This document shows, piece by piece, positions 18,735 through 26,839 of a stretch of DNA of 64,000 bases (within the stretch, counting starts at the first letter, position 1; the number at the start of each line of letters is the position of its first letter). Location: the NCBI GenBank assembly GCA_963764195.1, contig CAVXRG010000007.1, positions 153,445-217,444 of the forward strand. The letters run 5' to 3'. The DNA comes from JBDSSS01 sp963764195 (GTDB taxonomy: Bacteria; Actinomycetota; Actinomycetes; Actinomycetales; Dermatophilaceae). A program made the position numbers and the translations under genes. The notes under the pieces were generated by a model. The model saw only the letters and a list, made by a program, of their open reading frames with translations, did no database searches and had not been told where the DNA came from.

Positions 18735-19469
18735 ATGACCTCGAACGCACGCCCCGTCGCCGTCGTGACCGGCGGAACCCGGGGCATCGGCCTCGCCATC
18801 GCCCGTGACCTCGCCCCGACCCACCACCTCGTCATCGGCGGGCGCGACCCCCGGGGTGTGGAGCGGGTCGTCGCCGAGCTGCCGTCGGCCGAGCCCTTCG
18901 TGGCCGACCTCGCCGACTGCGCCCCCGGTGGAGGCTTCGACCGAGCCTGCGCCGATCTGGCCGGTCACCTCGACCGCGTCGACGTGCTCGTCCACTCGGC
19001 CGGGATCCTCGGCAGCGGACGGGTGGCCGACCTCGACCTGGCGACGTGGTCGGACGTGCTCTGCGTCAACGTCATCGCGCCGGCCGCCCTGACGCGGGCC
19101 CTGCTGCCCGCCCTGCGCGCCGCCGAGGGGCTCGTCCTCATGGTCAACTCCGGGTCCGGCTTCGTCTCCGGGCCGGGCGGTGGCGCCTACAGCGCCTCGA
19201 AGTTCGCGCTGCGGGCCCTCGCCGACGCGCTCCGCGAGGAGGAGCGGGCCTCGGGGGTGCGGGTCACCTCGCTGCACCCCGGCAGGGTCGACACCGACAT
19301 GCAGCACGAGCTCGTCGCGGCCGAGGGCGGCGAGTACGACGCGAGCGCCTTCCTCGTCGTCGACTCCGTGGTGCGGGCGGCCCGGGTGGCCATCGACGCC
19401 GGGCCCGACGCGAGCATCGACCTCATCTCGGTGCGGCCGCGGGGCTACCGGCCCGAAACGGACCGGTAG
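18735..19469 (+). CDS. SDR-family NAD(P)-dependent oxidoreductase
   Basis: Short-chain dehydrogenase of 244 aa. Nucleotide-binding TGGTRGIG (~12-19), the LVHSAG (NNAG-equivalent) motif, active-site Ser in VNSGSG and YSASK catalytic Tyr/Lys. RVDVLVHSAGI and LHPGRVDTDM resemble the classical C1 subgroup often annotated as short-chain reductases acting on small carbonyls. A TAGGGT hexamer at 18723-18728 ends 6 nt before the ATG (leaderless). The stop codon lies inside a terminator hairpin. Confidence 0.88.
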   Translation: MTSNARPVAVVTGGTRGIGLAIARDLAPTHHLVIGGRDPRGVERVVAELPSAEPFVADLADCAPGGGFDRACADLAGHLDRVDVLVHSAGILGSGRVADLDLATWSDVLCVNVIAPAALTRALLPALRAAEGLVLMVNSGSGFVSGPGGGAYSASKFALRALADALREEERASGVRVTSLHPGRVDTDMQHELVAAEGGEYDASAFLVVDSVVRAARVAIDAGPDASIDLISVRPRGYRPETDR

Positions 19470-19475
19470 CCCCGC
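19439..19475. terminator. Bidirectional terminator between the SDR and DUF202 genes
   Basis: GCGGGGCTACCGG (19439-19451) and CCGGTAGCCCCGC (19463-19475) are perfect 13-bp complements. The stem contains the SDR stop codon and lies 13 bp from the stop of the convergent gene, so it can end both transcripts. Confidence 0.85.
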
Positions 19476-19488
19476 ACCCAGCCCGGAC

Positions 19489-19812
19489 CTAGCCGACGAG
19501 CACCGAGGCGAGCTCGCAGACGCAGAGGACGGCGACGGTCAACGCGACGAGGCCGGGCACCCGGCCGTCGGGCAGGATCGAGCCGAAGGCCTCCTCCCGG
19601 GTCGAGGTGCCCGCACCGCGACCATGCCGCCACGAGACGACGGCGACCCAGCAGCTCGAGGCGGCGGCGAGCGCGACCGGCACGAGCACGGCTGCACCGA
19701 CGGAGCCGAGCGAGAGACGCCCCACGACGAGCGCGGCGACGAAGAGGGCGAGGCCGGTGCGGCTCCACGCCAGAGCGGTCCGCTCCTGCTGGAGCCCCGG
19801 GTCGACGGCCAC
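19489..19812 (-). CDS. DUF202-family membrane protein
   Basis: 107 aa. The family signature is seen at the N-terminus, QQERTALAWSRTGLALF (ER-x-LAW-RT), followed by three membrane segments with a cytosolic loop rich in His/Arg (WRHGRG). Paired with a second DUF202 gene upstream: its GTG lies one nucleotide after that gene's TGA. Function unknown; family members are small, often paired membrane proteins. Confidence 0.8.
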   Translation of the reverse strand: MAVDPGLQQERTALAWSRTGLALFVAALVVGRLSLGSVGAAVLVPVALAAASSCWVAVVSWRHGRGAGTSTREEAFGSILPDGRVPGLVALTVAVLCVCELASVLVG

Positions 19813-19813
19813 C

Positions 19814-20227
19814 TCAGCCCCTCAGCAGGCTCGCGAGCCCGAGCCCGGCGGCGACGATGACGACGGTGACGACGAGGGGCAGGGTGGCGACGTGGCTCGG
19901 CAGCGGGTCACCGGTGCGCATCGCACGCTCGGTCCTGGCCCAGCCCAGCCAGGCCTGCGCCCCCGTCCACAGTGCGACGAGCGCGAGCAGGACGGCGAGG
20001 CCCCGCTGGAGCAGGTCCGGCAGGGGCAGGTCGAGGGCGTCCATCGCGGCGGCGGCCGCGAGCAGGGCGAGCGTCGTGCGGATCCACGCGAGGAAGGTGC
20101 GCTCGTTGGCGAGGCTGAAGCGCGGGTCGGGCTCCTCGCCCACGCCGTAGACCCGGCGCGGCCACCGGCGGTCCTCGGCGCGCGGCCGATCCGGCCATGC
20201 CTCCTCCGGCCTCACCTCGTCGTCCAC
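19814..20227 (-). CDS. DUF202-family (YidH-like) membrane protein
   Basis: 137 aa. A charged, Pro/Arg-rich N-terminus of ~35 residues is followed by FSLANERTFLAWIRTTLALL, the DUF202/YidH signature (split: ANERTFLAWIRT), and three membrane helices. The GTG at 20227 has GGGGAG about 8 nt upstream. Together with the downstream paralogue it likely forms a two-gene operon. Function unknown. Confidence 0.8.
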   Translation of the reverse strand: MDDEVRPEEAWPDRPRAEDRRWPRRVYGVGEEPDPRFSLANERTFLAWIRTTLALLAAAAAMDALDLPLPDLLQRGLAVLLALVALWTGAQAWLGWARTERAMRTGDPLPSHVATLPLVVTVVIVAAGLGLASLLRG

Positions 20228-20286
20228 CCGGCGCTCCCCTCGTCGTAGGTTCCGCACCGACGCTAGCCCACGCGCCGCGGGGCGGC

Positions 20287-21081
20287 TCAGATCCGGCTGT
20301 CCCCGCGGGACGGCTCGAGCGCGAACCGGGCGAACGCCAGTGCCGCGGCGAGGTCGAACTCCCGGTCGTCCGCCTCGAGCTTGCGGGTCCCCACCTCGAC
20401 GACGACGTCGCCGACCCACCCCGTGTCCGCGAGGTGCTCGAGCAGGGACGTGCACGGCTGCGTTCCGCGCCCGGGCACGAGGTGCTCGTCCTTGAACGAC
20501 CCGGAGCCGTCGGCGAGGTGGACGTGCGTCAGCCGGTCCCCGAGGGCGACCGCCATCGCCATCACGTCGGAGCCGGCCGTCGCGGTGTGGGAGAGGTCGA
20601 GGGTGACGTGGTCGTAGGCCTGCTCCACGGGGTCCCAGTGCGGCGCGTAGGCCATCACCTCGCGGCGGCCGGTGCGCCAGGGGTACATGTTCTCCACGGC
20701 CAGCCGGATGCCGGACGCGTGCTCGCGGGAGGCGACCCCCTCGACGAACTCGGCGGCATACTCCTTCTGCCAGCGGAACGGCGGGTGGAGCACGACGGTC
20801 GGCGCGCCCACCTCGAGCGCCATCTCGATCGAGCGGTCGACCTTGCCCCACGGGTCGGGGCCCCAGACGCGCTGGGTGAGCAGCAGCGTCGGCGCGTGGA
20901 TCGACAGGATCGGCAGCTCGTGGTGCTCCCCGAGCACCCGAAGGGCGCCGGCCTCCTGGGTGACCGGGTCGGTCCAGACCATCACCTCGACCCCGTCGTA
21001 GCCGAGGCGGGCGGCGGTGGCGAAGGCCGTCGCCGCGTTGTCGGGGTAGAGCGAGGCCGTCGAGAGGCCGACCCTGGTCAC
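20287..21081 (-). CDS. Sugar phosphate isomerase/epimerase (xylose-isomerase-like TIM barrel)
   Basis: 264 aa, AP-endonuclease-2/xylose isomerase-like barrel with metal ligands visible in VENMYPW (Glu), TLDLSHTA (Asp/His), HVHLADG and VVVEVG (Glu). Starts at GTG 21081 (TRVGLSTASLYP), overlapping the TGA of ppx. In actinobacteria a gene of this type often sits directly downstream of ppx. Substrate unknown; endonuclease IV activity is possible but the metal pattern is closer to sugar isomerases. Confidence 0.8.
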   Translation of the reverse strand: MTRVGLSTASLYPDNAATAFATAARLGYDGVEVMVWTDPVTQEAGALRVLGEHHELPILSIHAPTLLLTQRVWGPDPWGKVDRSIEMALEVGAPTVVLHPPFRWQKEYAAEFVEGVASREHASGIRLAVENMYPWRTGRREVMAYAPHWDPVEQAYDHVTLDLSHTATAGSDVMAMAVALGDRLTHVHLADGSGSFKDEHLVPGRGTQPCTSLLEHLADTGWVGDVVVEVGTRKLEADDREFDLAAALAFARFALEPSRGDSRI

Positions 21082-22007
21082 GGCACGAGGTGGTCGAGCC
21101 GCTGGAGGATGAGGCCCTCGCGCAGCGCCCACGGGCAGATCTCGAGCTGGTCGACCTGCAGGAGGTCCATCGCGGCCTGCGCGACGAGGGCGCCGGCGAG
21201 CAGCTGGCGGGCTCGGCTCGACGAGACCCCGGGCAGGTCGGCCCGGGCCCTGGCCGGGAGGTCGACGAGCCGGGACACGATGGAGCCCAGGTCGTCGCGA
21301 GCGAGGCTGCGCGGCACGAACGGCCCCTCGGCCCGTGGCGCGGCGCCCGCGATCCGGGCGAGCGAGCGGAGCGTCTTCGAGGTGCCGACGGCGCGATCGG
21401 GTGCTCCCGCGGCGAGGAGCGGGCGGAGCTGCTCGGCGAGCGTCGAGCGGATGAAGGAACGCGCTGACTTCGTCGCATCGGCCCCCGGCGGGTCCTCGGC
21501 AAGGCGGTCCCGCGTCAGGCGGCCCGCACCGAGCGGCAGGCTGAGAGCGGTCTCCGGCTCCTCGTCGATGCCGGCCGCGAGCTCGAGGGAACCGCCACCG
21601 ATGTCGACGACGAGCAGCCGACCGCTCGACCAGCCGAACCAGCGGCGGACCGCCAGAAAGGTCACCCGGGCCTCGTCGGGACCCGACAGCGTCTCGAGCG
21701 CGACGCCGGCCTCGGCGCGGACCCGCTCGATGACCGCCTCGCCGTTCGCGGCCTCGCGCAGCGCCGAGGTGGCGAAGGCGAAGACGTCCTGGACGCCCTG
21801 GTCCTCGGCGATCTCGAGGCAGGTGCGGATGAAGCCGACGAGCCGGTCGGCCGCCTCGTCCTCGACGGCGCCGTCCGGCCCGATCCCCTCGGAGAGCTTG
21901 AGGTCGATCTTGTGGGAGAAGGCGGGGAGCGGATGCCCGCCGCGGTAGGCGTCGACGACGAGGAGGTGGACCGTGTTGGATCCGATGTCGATGACGCCCA
22001 GCCGCAT
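21078..22007 (-). CDS. ppx: Exopolyphosphatase/pppGpp phosphohydrolase family (Ppx/GppA)
   Basis: ASKHA-fold phosphatase of 309 aa. Phosphate-1 motif DIGSNTVHLLVVDA near the N-terminus, adenosine/phosphate-2 motif VVDIGGGSLELA (~145), and the FATSALREA motif. The length matches the short actinobacterial Ppx1 (Rv0496 type), lacking the C-terminal HD domain of long Ppx. It degrades polyphosphate or (p)ppGpp; the family does not decide which. Coupled to the downstream isomerase by a 4-nt overlap. Confidence 0.9.
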   Translation of the reverse strand: MRLGVIDIGSNTVHLLVVDAYRGGHPLPAFSHKIDLKLSEGIGPDGAVEDEAADRLVGFIRTCLEIAEDQGVQDVFAFATSALREAANGEAVIERVRAEAGVALETLSGPDEARVTFLAVRRWFGWSSGRLLVVDIGGGSLELAAGIDEEPETALSLPLGAGRLTRDRLAEDPPGADATKSARSFIRSTLAEQLRPLLAAGAPDRAVGTSKTLRSLARIAGAAPRAEGPFVPRSLARDDLGSIVSRLVDLPARARADLPGVSSSRARQLLAGALVAQAAMDLLQVDQLEICPWALREGLILQRLDHLVP

Positions 22008-22031
22008 GCCCCGACCCTACAAGCGCCGGGG

Positions 22032-22778
22032 TCACTCCGAGCGGCGGCTCAGCGTGAGCGAGGCGAGCGCGAGGGCGACCACGACGAACCCCGCCACGAT
22101 CCCGAGGTCACCGAGGACGGCGCCGACCGGGTCGGCATTGGTCGTGATCTCGTTCATCGCGTCGACGGCGTAGGACAGCGGCAGCAGGTTCGAGACCCAG
22201 TGCAGGACGTCGGGCAGGCTGTCGCGCGGAGCGATCAGCCCGCACAGCAGGAACTGCGGCAGGATGAATGCGGGCATGAACTGGACCGCCTGGAACTCGG
22301 TGCGCGCGAAGCCGCTCGCGAGCAGTCCGAGCGCCGTGCCGAGCACCGCGTCGAAGACGGCGACCACGACGAGCAGCCACAGCGGTCCGGCGACGTCCAG
22401 GCCACAGACCCAGACCGCGAAAGCCGTTGCGACGAGGGCTTGCACGACCGCGAGCGCACCGAAGGCGACGGCATACCCGAGCATGAAGTCACCCTTGCCC
22501 ATCGGCGTCGTCAGCAGCCGCTCGAGGGTGCCCGACTGCCGCTCGCGCAGGGTGGCGACAGAGGTGACGATGAACATGACGACCATGGGGAAGACGCCGA
22601 GCAGGGCCGGCCCGATCCGGTCGAAGACGGGGGTGTCGAGGTAGACCCAGGCGAGCAGCCCGAGCAGGACGCACGGCACCACGATGATCAGGCCGATGGT
22701 GCGGCGGTCGGAGCGGACCTGGCGCAGCACCCGTCCGGCCGTGGCGACGGTGAGGCCCGGGTCGAGGACGGCGGTCAT
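22032..22778 (-). CDS. ABC-2 type transporter permease
   Basis: 248 aa with six predicted membrane segments. Recognisable ABC-2 features are the RERQSGTLERLLTTPM coupling motif after the second helix and FILPQFLLCGLIAPRDSLP between helices 5 and 6. Partner of the ATPase encoded immediately upstream (ATGA overlap). Likely a drug or lipid exporter under the adjacent TetR regulator. Cargo unknown. Confidence 0.88.
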   Translation of the reverse strand: MTAVLDPGLTVATAGRVLRQVRSDRRTIGLIIVVPCVLLGLLAWVYLDTPVFDRIGPALLGVFPMVVMFIVTSVATLRERQSGTLERLLTTPMGKGDFMLGYAVAFGALAVVQALVATAFAVWVCGLDVAGPLWLLVVVAVFDAVLGTALGLLASGFARTEFQAVQFMPAFILPQFLLCGLIAPRDSLPDVLHWVSNLLPLSYAVDAMNEITTNADPVGAVLGDLGIVAGFVVVALALASLTLSRRSE

Positions 22779-23503
22779 GACGCGGCCTCCGAGGCGGCGG
22801 CCTCGTCGATGAGGGCGAGGAATGCCGCGTCGGCGTCCGTGGTCCCCGTCGAGCGGATCAGCTCGTCGGGCGTGACGTCGGCGAGCACCTCACCCCCGCG
22901 GAGCAGGACGAGCCGGTCGCACCGGGTCGCCTCGTCCATGACGTGGCTCGAGACGATGAGCGAGCGGCCCTGGGCCGCGAGGGACTTGAACAGGTCCCAG
23001 AGGTCGCGGCGCAGGACCGGGTCCAGACCGACCGTCGGCTCGTCGAGCACGAGGAGTGGGGGCCTGCCGACGAGGGCGGCGGCGAGGGAGACCCGCGACT
23101 CCTGGCCGCCGGAGAGGTCGCGGACGAGATGGTCCGCGTCGCTGGTCAGGTCGACCTCGACGAGGGTCCGCTCGACCGCGTCGGCGAGCTCCTGCCGACG
23201 CAGCCCGACCGCCCGGCCGAAGTAGGCGATGTTGTCGCGCACGGTGAGGTCGTCGTAGACGCTCGGGCTCTGCGTGACGTAGCCGACGTCGCGGCGCAGC
23301 GCCGCCGAGCCCGCCTCGTGGCCGAGCACCGCGATGGTCCCGGACTCGATGACCTGCACACCGACGATGGCGCGGATGAGGGTCGACTTGCCCGACCCCG
23401 ACGGTCCGAGCAGCCCGATGACCTGGCCGCGCGGCAGCGACAGGGTGAGGTCCGGGATGACACGTCGACGTCCCCGGACGACCCTCAGGCCGCGGATCTC
23501 CAC
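22775..23503 (-). CDS. ABC transporter ATP-binding protein (ABC-2 exporter)
   Basis: 242 aa from the preferred GTG. Walker A GPSGSGKS, Q-loop YVTQSPSVYDDLTV, signature LSGGQ, Walker B LLVLDEPTVGLDP and the switch-His SSHVMDE are all present. The GTG at 23503 lies behind a strong GGAGGAGGG; two upstream ATGs at 23530/23527 would add nine residues but sit inside the operator and lack a ribosome site. Operon: tetR, this gene, then permease. Confidence 0.92.
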   Translation of the reverse strand: MEIRGLRVVRGRRRVIPDLTLSLPRGQVIGLLGPSGSGKSTLIRAIVGVQVIESGTIAVLGHEAGSAALRRDVGYVTQSPSVYDDLTVRDNIAYFGRAVGLRRQELADAVERTLVEVDLTSDADHLVRDLSGGQESRVSLAAALVGRPPLLVLDEPTVGLDPVLRRDLWDLFKSLAAQGRSLIVSSHVMDEATRCDRLVLLRGGEVLADVTPDELIRSTGTTDADAAFLALIDEAAASEAAS

Positions 23504-23522
23504 CGCGGCCCCCTCCTCCTTA

Positions 23523-23543
23523 TTCATCATGTGATGAAATCTA
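23523..23543 (-). promoter_or_regulatory. TetR operator overlapping the exporter promoter
   Basis: TTCATCA-TG-TGATGAA (23523-23538) is a perfect palindrome with a 2-nt centre. On the minus strand a TAGATT hexamer (23543-23538), made partly from the tetR stop codon, would serve as -10, so the operator covers the transcription start. A TetR-family gene lies directly upstream, the classical arrangement for self-contained repression of an exporter. Confidence 0.6.
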
Positions 23544-24170
23544 CGCCTGCGCCGCCCCGCTGTCCACCAGATGGAGCTGGATGACGGGCCCGAAGTGCGC
23601 CACGACCTGCGCGTCGGAGAGAGCCACGATCGCGGGGTCCCGGATGACGTAACGCATCACGGCGAGGCCGATGAGCTGCGAGGCCGCGAGGGAGCCGCGC
23701 AGCTTGGGGTCGTCGGCCCCGGCAGCCTCGGCGATCCGGCCGAAGACCTCACGAGCGAGGAACTCCCGGAGCATCCGGGCCCCGTCGTCGGTCGCCACAC
23801 CGGTGCGGAGGAGCGCGACGAGGACGTCCCGCCGCTCCGGGGCGTCCCAGATGCCGACGAAGGTCTCGACGGCCCGCCAGCCGATGCGGTCCCGGTCCCC
23901 GGCCGCGATCCGCTCGACCATGGCGGCCGGGTTGAGCTGCACCGACTGGGTCGTCGTGAACAGCTCGCCCTTGCCGCCCTCGAAGTAGTGGTGCACGAGG
24001 GCAGGGTCGACGCCGGCGTCACGCGCGATACCGCGCAAGCTGGTCCGGTCATAACCCTTGGCCGCGAAGGACTTCCGTGCCGCGTCGAGGATCGCGGCTC
24101 GAGTGTCGACGCTGCCGGGCCGCCGACCGCGGGCGCGCGGCTCCGTCGGGACGCTGCCGCTCGAGGTCAT
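23541..24170 (-). CDS. TetR/AcrR family transcriptional regulator
   Basis: 209 aa. The N-terminal HTH is seen in TRAAILDAARKSFAAKGYDRTSLRGIARDAGVDPALVHHYFEGGKGELF pattern (residues ~22-70; helix 3 GVDPALVHHYF). The C-terminal ligand domain resembles the TetR_C_31-like group (RxDVLVALLRTG...FGRIAEAAGADD). It ends 11 nt before the exporter operator and probably represses the ABC-2 exporter. Inducer unknown. Confidence 0.88.
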   Translation of the reverse strand: MTSSGSVPTEPRARGRRPGSVDTRAAILDAARKSFAAKGYDRTSLRGIARDAGVDPALVHHYFEGGKGELFTTTQSVQLNPAAMVERIAAGDRDRIGWRAVETFVGIWDAPERRDVLVALLRTGVATDDGARMLREFLAREVFGRIAEAAGADDPKLRGSLAASQLIGLAVMRYVIRDPAIVALSDAQVVAHFGPVIQLHLVDSGAAQA

Positions 24171-24306
24171 GCGCTCACGCTAGCGGCCCGGGCCGCCCGG
24201 GCGACCCCCCACGGGGTGGACGGCATACGGCCTGCTCATCGGGCCGTGACCGTCGAGGAGGTGGGCGAGGCACGCCGGCGAGACATCGACGGCATAAGGT
24301 GTGCCG

Positions 24307-25107
24307 GTGGCCGAAGCTCCCCTGGATCTGCCCCGCGTGTGGGTCGAGTTCACCGACCCCTCCGACCCCGGCCAGCGCTTCCGCTGCGACCTCACCTGGC
24401 TGACGAGCAGCTGGACGTGCATCTTCGGCTCCGGGTGCGCCGGCATCTACGAGGGCCGGCCCGACGACGGGTGCTGCACCCTCGGCGCGCACTTCACCGA
24501 CAAGGACGACGTCAAGCGGGTGGCGGCCGCCGTGGCCGAGCTCGGCGAGGACGAGTGGCAGTTCCACGCCATCGGCACCGAGACGGGGCGGCGCGACGAC
24601 TGGACCGAGCGCGAGGACGGCACCCGCAAGACGAAGGTCGTCGACGGGGCGTGCATCTTCCTCAACCGCCCCGGCTTCCCGGCGGGTGCGGGCTGCGCCC
24701 TGCACCAGCACGCCGTCCTCACCGGCGTCCAGCCGCTCACCCTCAAGCCCGACGTCTGCTGGCAGCTGCCGATCCGTCGCACCTACCGCACCGTCGAGCT
24801 GCCCGACGAGTCGAGCTATCTCGAGGTGACGATCACCGAGTACGACCGGCGTGGCTGGGGCCCCGGCGGACACGACCTCGACTGGTACTGCTCGGGCAAC
24901 TCCGAGGCCCACGTCGGCCGCGAGCCGGTCTACCGCTCCAACGCCCCCGAGCTCGTCGAGCTGATGGGCGCCGGCGCCTACGAGCAGCTCGCGATCCGCG
25001 CCGAGGCCCACCTCGCACAGGTCAAGGCGGTCCGCGCCCAGGGCGTCCGCAAGCTGCTGCCGCTCCTCGTCCACCCCGCCACGATCGAGGCCCAGAGGTC
25101 GAAGTGA
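24307..25107 (+). CDS. Conserved Cys-rich hypothetical protein
   Basis: 266 aa. Twelve or so cysteines/histidines cluster in the first 150 residues: CDLTW...WTCIFGSGCAGI, DDGCCTLGAHF, GACIFLNRPGFPAGAGCALHQHA and VCWQLP. This recalls YkgJ/DUF3109-type proteins that bind a metal or Fe-S cluster, but the match is only by pattern. GTG at 24307 is 6 nt after TAAGGT (leaderless); a GTG two codons earlier is possible. Its stop is 8 nt before the methyltransferase start, so they may be co-transcribed. Confidence 0.7.
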   Translation: MAEAPLDLPRVWVEFTDPSDPGQRFRCDLTWLTSSWTCIFGSGCAGIYEGRPDDGCCTLGAHFTDKDDVKRVAAAVAELGEDEWQFHAIGTETGRRDDWTEREDGTRKTKVVDGACIFLNRPGFPAGAGCALHQHAVLTGVQPLTLKPDVCWQLPIRRTYRTVELPDESSYLEVTITEYDRRGWGPGGHDLDWYCSGNSEAHVGREPVYRSNAPELVELMGAGAYEQLAIRAEAHLAQVKAVRAQGVRKLLPLLVHPATIEAQRSK

Positions 25108-25114
25108 GGCTCGC

Positions 25115-25804
25115 GTGAACGACGTCATCCCCTCCCCCAACATCTGGGGCTCGCCCGATGTCTACGAGGTGGAGAACCGTGGCGTCGACCGTGCGCACGT
25201 CATCGAGGACGCGATGCGCCGGGTGCTCGACTGGTCCGGCCTCGACGTCGTCGACATCGGCTGCGGCACCGGCTTCCACCTCCCCGAGCTCGCCCAGACT
25301 GCGAGCTCGGTCGTCGGGGTCGAGCCACACCCGCCGCTCGCTGCCCTTGCGGCAGAACGAGTTTCGGGTATGCCGCACTGCTCGGTCCTCGAGGACGGCG
25401 CGGCCTCGATCGGTGTCGCGGACGCGTCGTTCGACCTGGCGCACGCCCGGTGGGCCTACTTCTTCGGGCCCGGCTGCGAGCCCGGCCTGGCCGAGCTCGA
25501 CCGGATCATGCGCCCGGGCGGCGCCGCCTTCGTCATCGACAACGACGCGACCCGGTCGACGTTCGGCCGGTGGTTCCGGCGGTCATCGCCGAGTTATGAC
25601 GCCAAGGCCGTCGAGCGCTTCTGGACCCGCCAGGGCTGGGAGCGCGAGCGCCTCGACCTCCGGTGGGACTTCGACTCGCGGGAGGACTTCGAGGCCGTGG
25701 TCGGGATCGAGTTCGACCCGGACAACGCTGAGCTCATCCTCGCCGAGCACCCCGATGCCACCGGCGTCGACTACGCCGTCAACCTCTGGCACCGCCGCTA
25801 CTGA
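25115..25804 (+). CDS. SAM-dependent methyltransferase, class I
   Basis: 229 aa. SAM motif I VVDIGCGTG (~45-53), acidic motif II VVGVEPHPP, motif IV FDLAHARWAYFFGPG, and the post-IV LDRIMRPGGAAFVIDND. Fits Methyltransf_11/25 enzymes acting on small molecules. It starts with GTG 8 nt after the Cys-rich gene. Two inverted-repeat elements follow its stop. Substrate unknown. Confidence 0.85.
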   Translation: MNDVIPSPNIWGSPDVYEVENRGVDRAHVIEDAMRRVLDWSGLDVVDIGCGTGFHLPELAQTASSVVGVEPHPPLAALAAERVSGMPHCSVLEDGAASIGVADASFDLAHARWAYFFGPGCEPGLAELDRIMRPGGAAFVIDNDATRSTFGRWFRRSSPSYDAKAVERFWTRQGWERERLDLRWDFDSREDFEAVVGIEFDPDNAELILAEHPDATGVDYAVNLWHRRY

Positions 25805-25808
25805 CCCC

Positions 25809-25860
25809 GTCGAGTGGGCACTTTGACCCACGACCGGGTCGGGGAAACTGCGCACTCGAC
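25809..25860. repeat. GTCGAG-family inverted repeat, copy 3
   Basis: GTCGAGTGGGCACTTT (25809-25824) and AAACTGCGCACTCGAC (25845-25860), arms almost complementary, loop containing CCCACGACCG. Lies between the convergent methyltransferase and nadC genes. Confidence 0.88.
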
Positions 25861-25871
25861 TGATGATCCCC

Positions 25872-25923
25872 GTCGAGTGGGCACTTTGGCCCACGACCGA
25901 GCGGGGGGAAGTGCCCACTCGAC
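25872..25923. repeat. GTCGAG-family inverted repeat, copy 4
   Basis: GTCGAGTGGGCACTT (from 25872) and AAGTGCCCACTCGAC (25909-25923) are perfectly complementary over 15 bp. The loop shares CCCACGACCG with copy 3, so copies 3 and 4 look like a local duplication. Confidence 0.88.
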
Positions 25924-25941
25924 TGGTGGGGTGGGGTGGGG

Positions 25942-26832
25942 TCAGTCGACGAGGTCGAGCGCGATGTCGACGATGGGCGAGGAGTGCGTGAGCCCGCCGA
26001 CGCTGACGAAGTCGACGCCGGTGCGGGCGTAGTCGCCCACGACCTCGAGCGTCAGACCCCCGGTCGCCTCGATCTCGACGGGTTCGCCTGCGGCACGGAG
26101 CAGCCCGACCGTCTCGGCGAGCATCTCGATGCCCATGTTGTCGCACATGATGAAGCGAGCCCCGGAGTCGTAGGCCTCCTGCGCCTCGGCCGGGGTCGTC
26201 ACCTCGACCTCGATGGGCACGTCGGGGAAGCGGTCGTGCACCCGGCGGTAGGCGCCGGCGACCGAACCGGCCGCCAGCTTGTGGTTGTCCTTGATCATCG
26301 CGACGTCGTAGAGGCCCATCCGCTTGTTCGTCCCCCCACCGGCGCGGACGGCGTACTTCTCGAGCCATCGCATCCCCGGCGTCGTCTTCCGGGTGTCGAG
26401 GACCATCGTCCCGCTGCCCTCGAGCGCATCGGCCCAGCGCCGGGTGTGGGTCGCGACCCCGGAGAGCCGGCTCATGAGGTTGAGGATCGTCCGCTCCGCC
26501 ATGAGGATGACCCTCACCTCCCCGGTGAGCCGGGCCACGACGTCGCCCCGGACGAGCCGCGCCCCGTCGTCGGACACGACCTCGATCGCCGGCACCCGTC
26601 CGCCGATGGTTCGTGCCACCGCGTCGAGGACGATCGCGATGACCGGCACCCCGGCGACGACCCCCGCCGCGCGGGCGACGATCTCGGCCACCCGCTCCTG
26701 GTCGGCCGGGATCGTCGCGAGCGTGGTCACGTCGAGACCGTCGGGTCCGAGGTCCTCGAGCAGGGCCACCTCGACGAGCCGGCGGGCCTGCTCCTCGGGG
26801 AAGCCGGTCAGGCCGTCGGTCACGTCATCCAT
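25942..26832 (-). CDS. nadC: Nicotinate-nucleotide pyrophosphorylase (carboxylating), QPRTase
   Basis: 296-aa cytosolic enzyme converting quinolinate and PRPP to nicotinate mononucleotide in de novo NAD synthesis. Seen: LLEDLGPDGLDVTT at the N-terminus, ERTILNLMSRLSGVAT, DTRKTTPGMRWLEKYAVRAGGG pattern (PRPP/quinolinate site), KDNH, and EVEVTTPAEAQEA. ATG at 26832; it follows nadB by 7 nt. nadA is absent from this cluster. Confidence 0.96.
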   Translation of the reverse strand: MDDVTDGLTGFPEEQARRLVEVALLEDLGPDGLDVTTLATIPADQERVAEIVARAAGVVAGVPVIAIVLDAVARTIGGRVPAIEVVSDDGARLVRGDVVARLTGEVRVILMAERTILNLMSRLSGVATHTRRWADALEGSGTMVLDTRKTTPGMRWLEKYAVRAGGGTNKRMGLYDVAMIKDNHKLAAGSVAGAYRRVHDRFPDVPIEVEVTTPAEAQEAYDSGARFIMCDNMGIEMLAETVGLLRAAGEPVEIEATGGLTLEVVGDYARTGVDFVSVGGLTHSSPIVDIALDLVD

Positions 26833-26839
26833 CTGGGGG

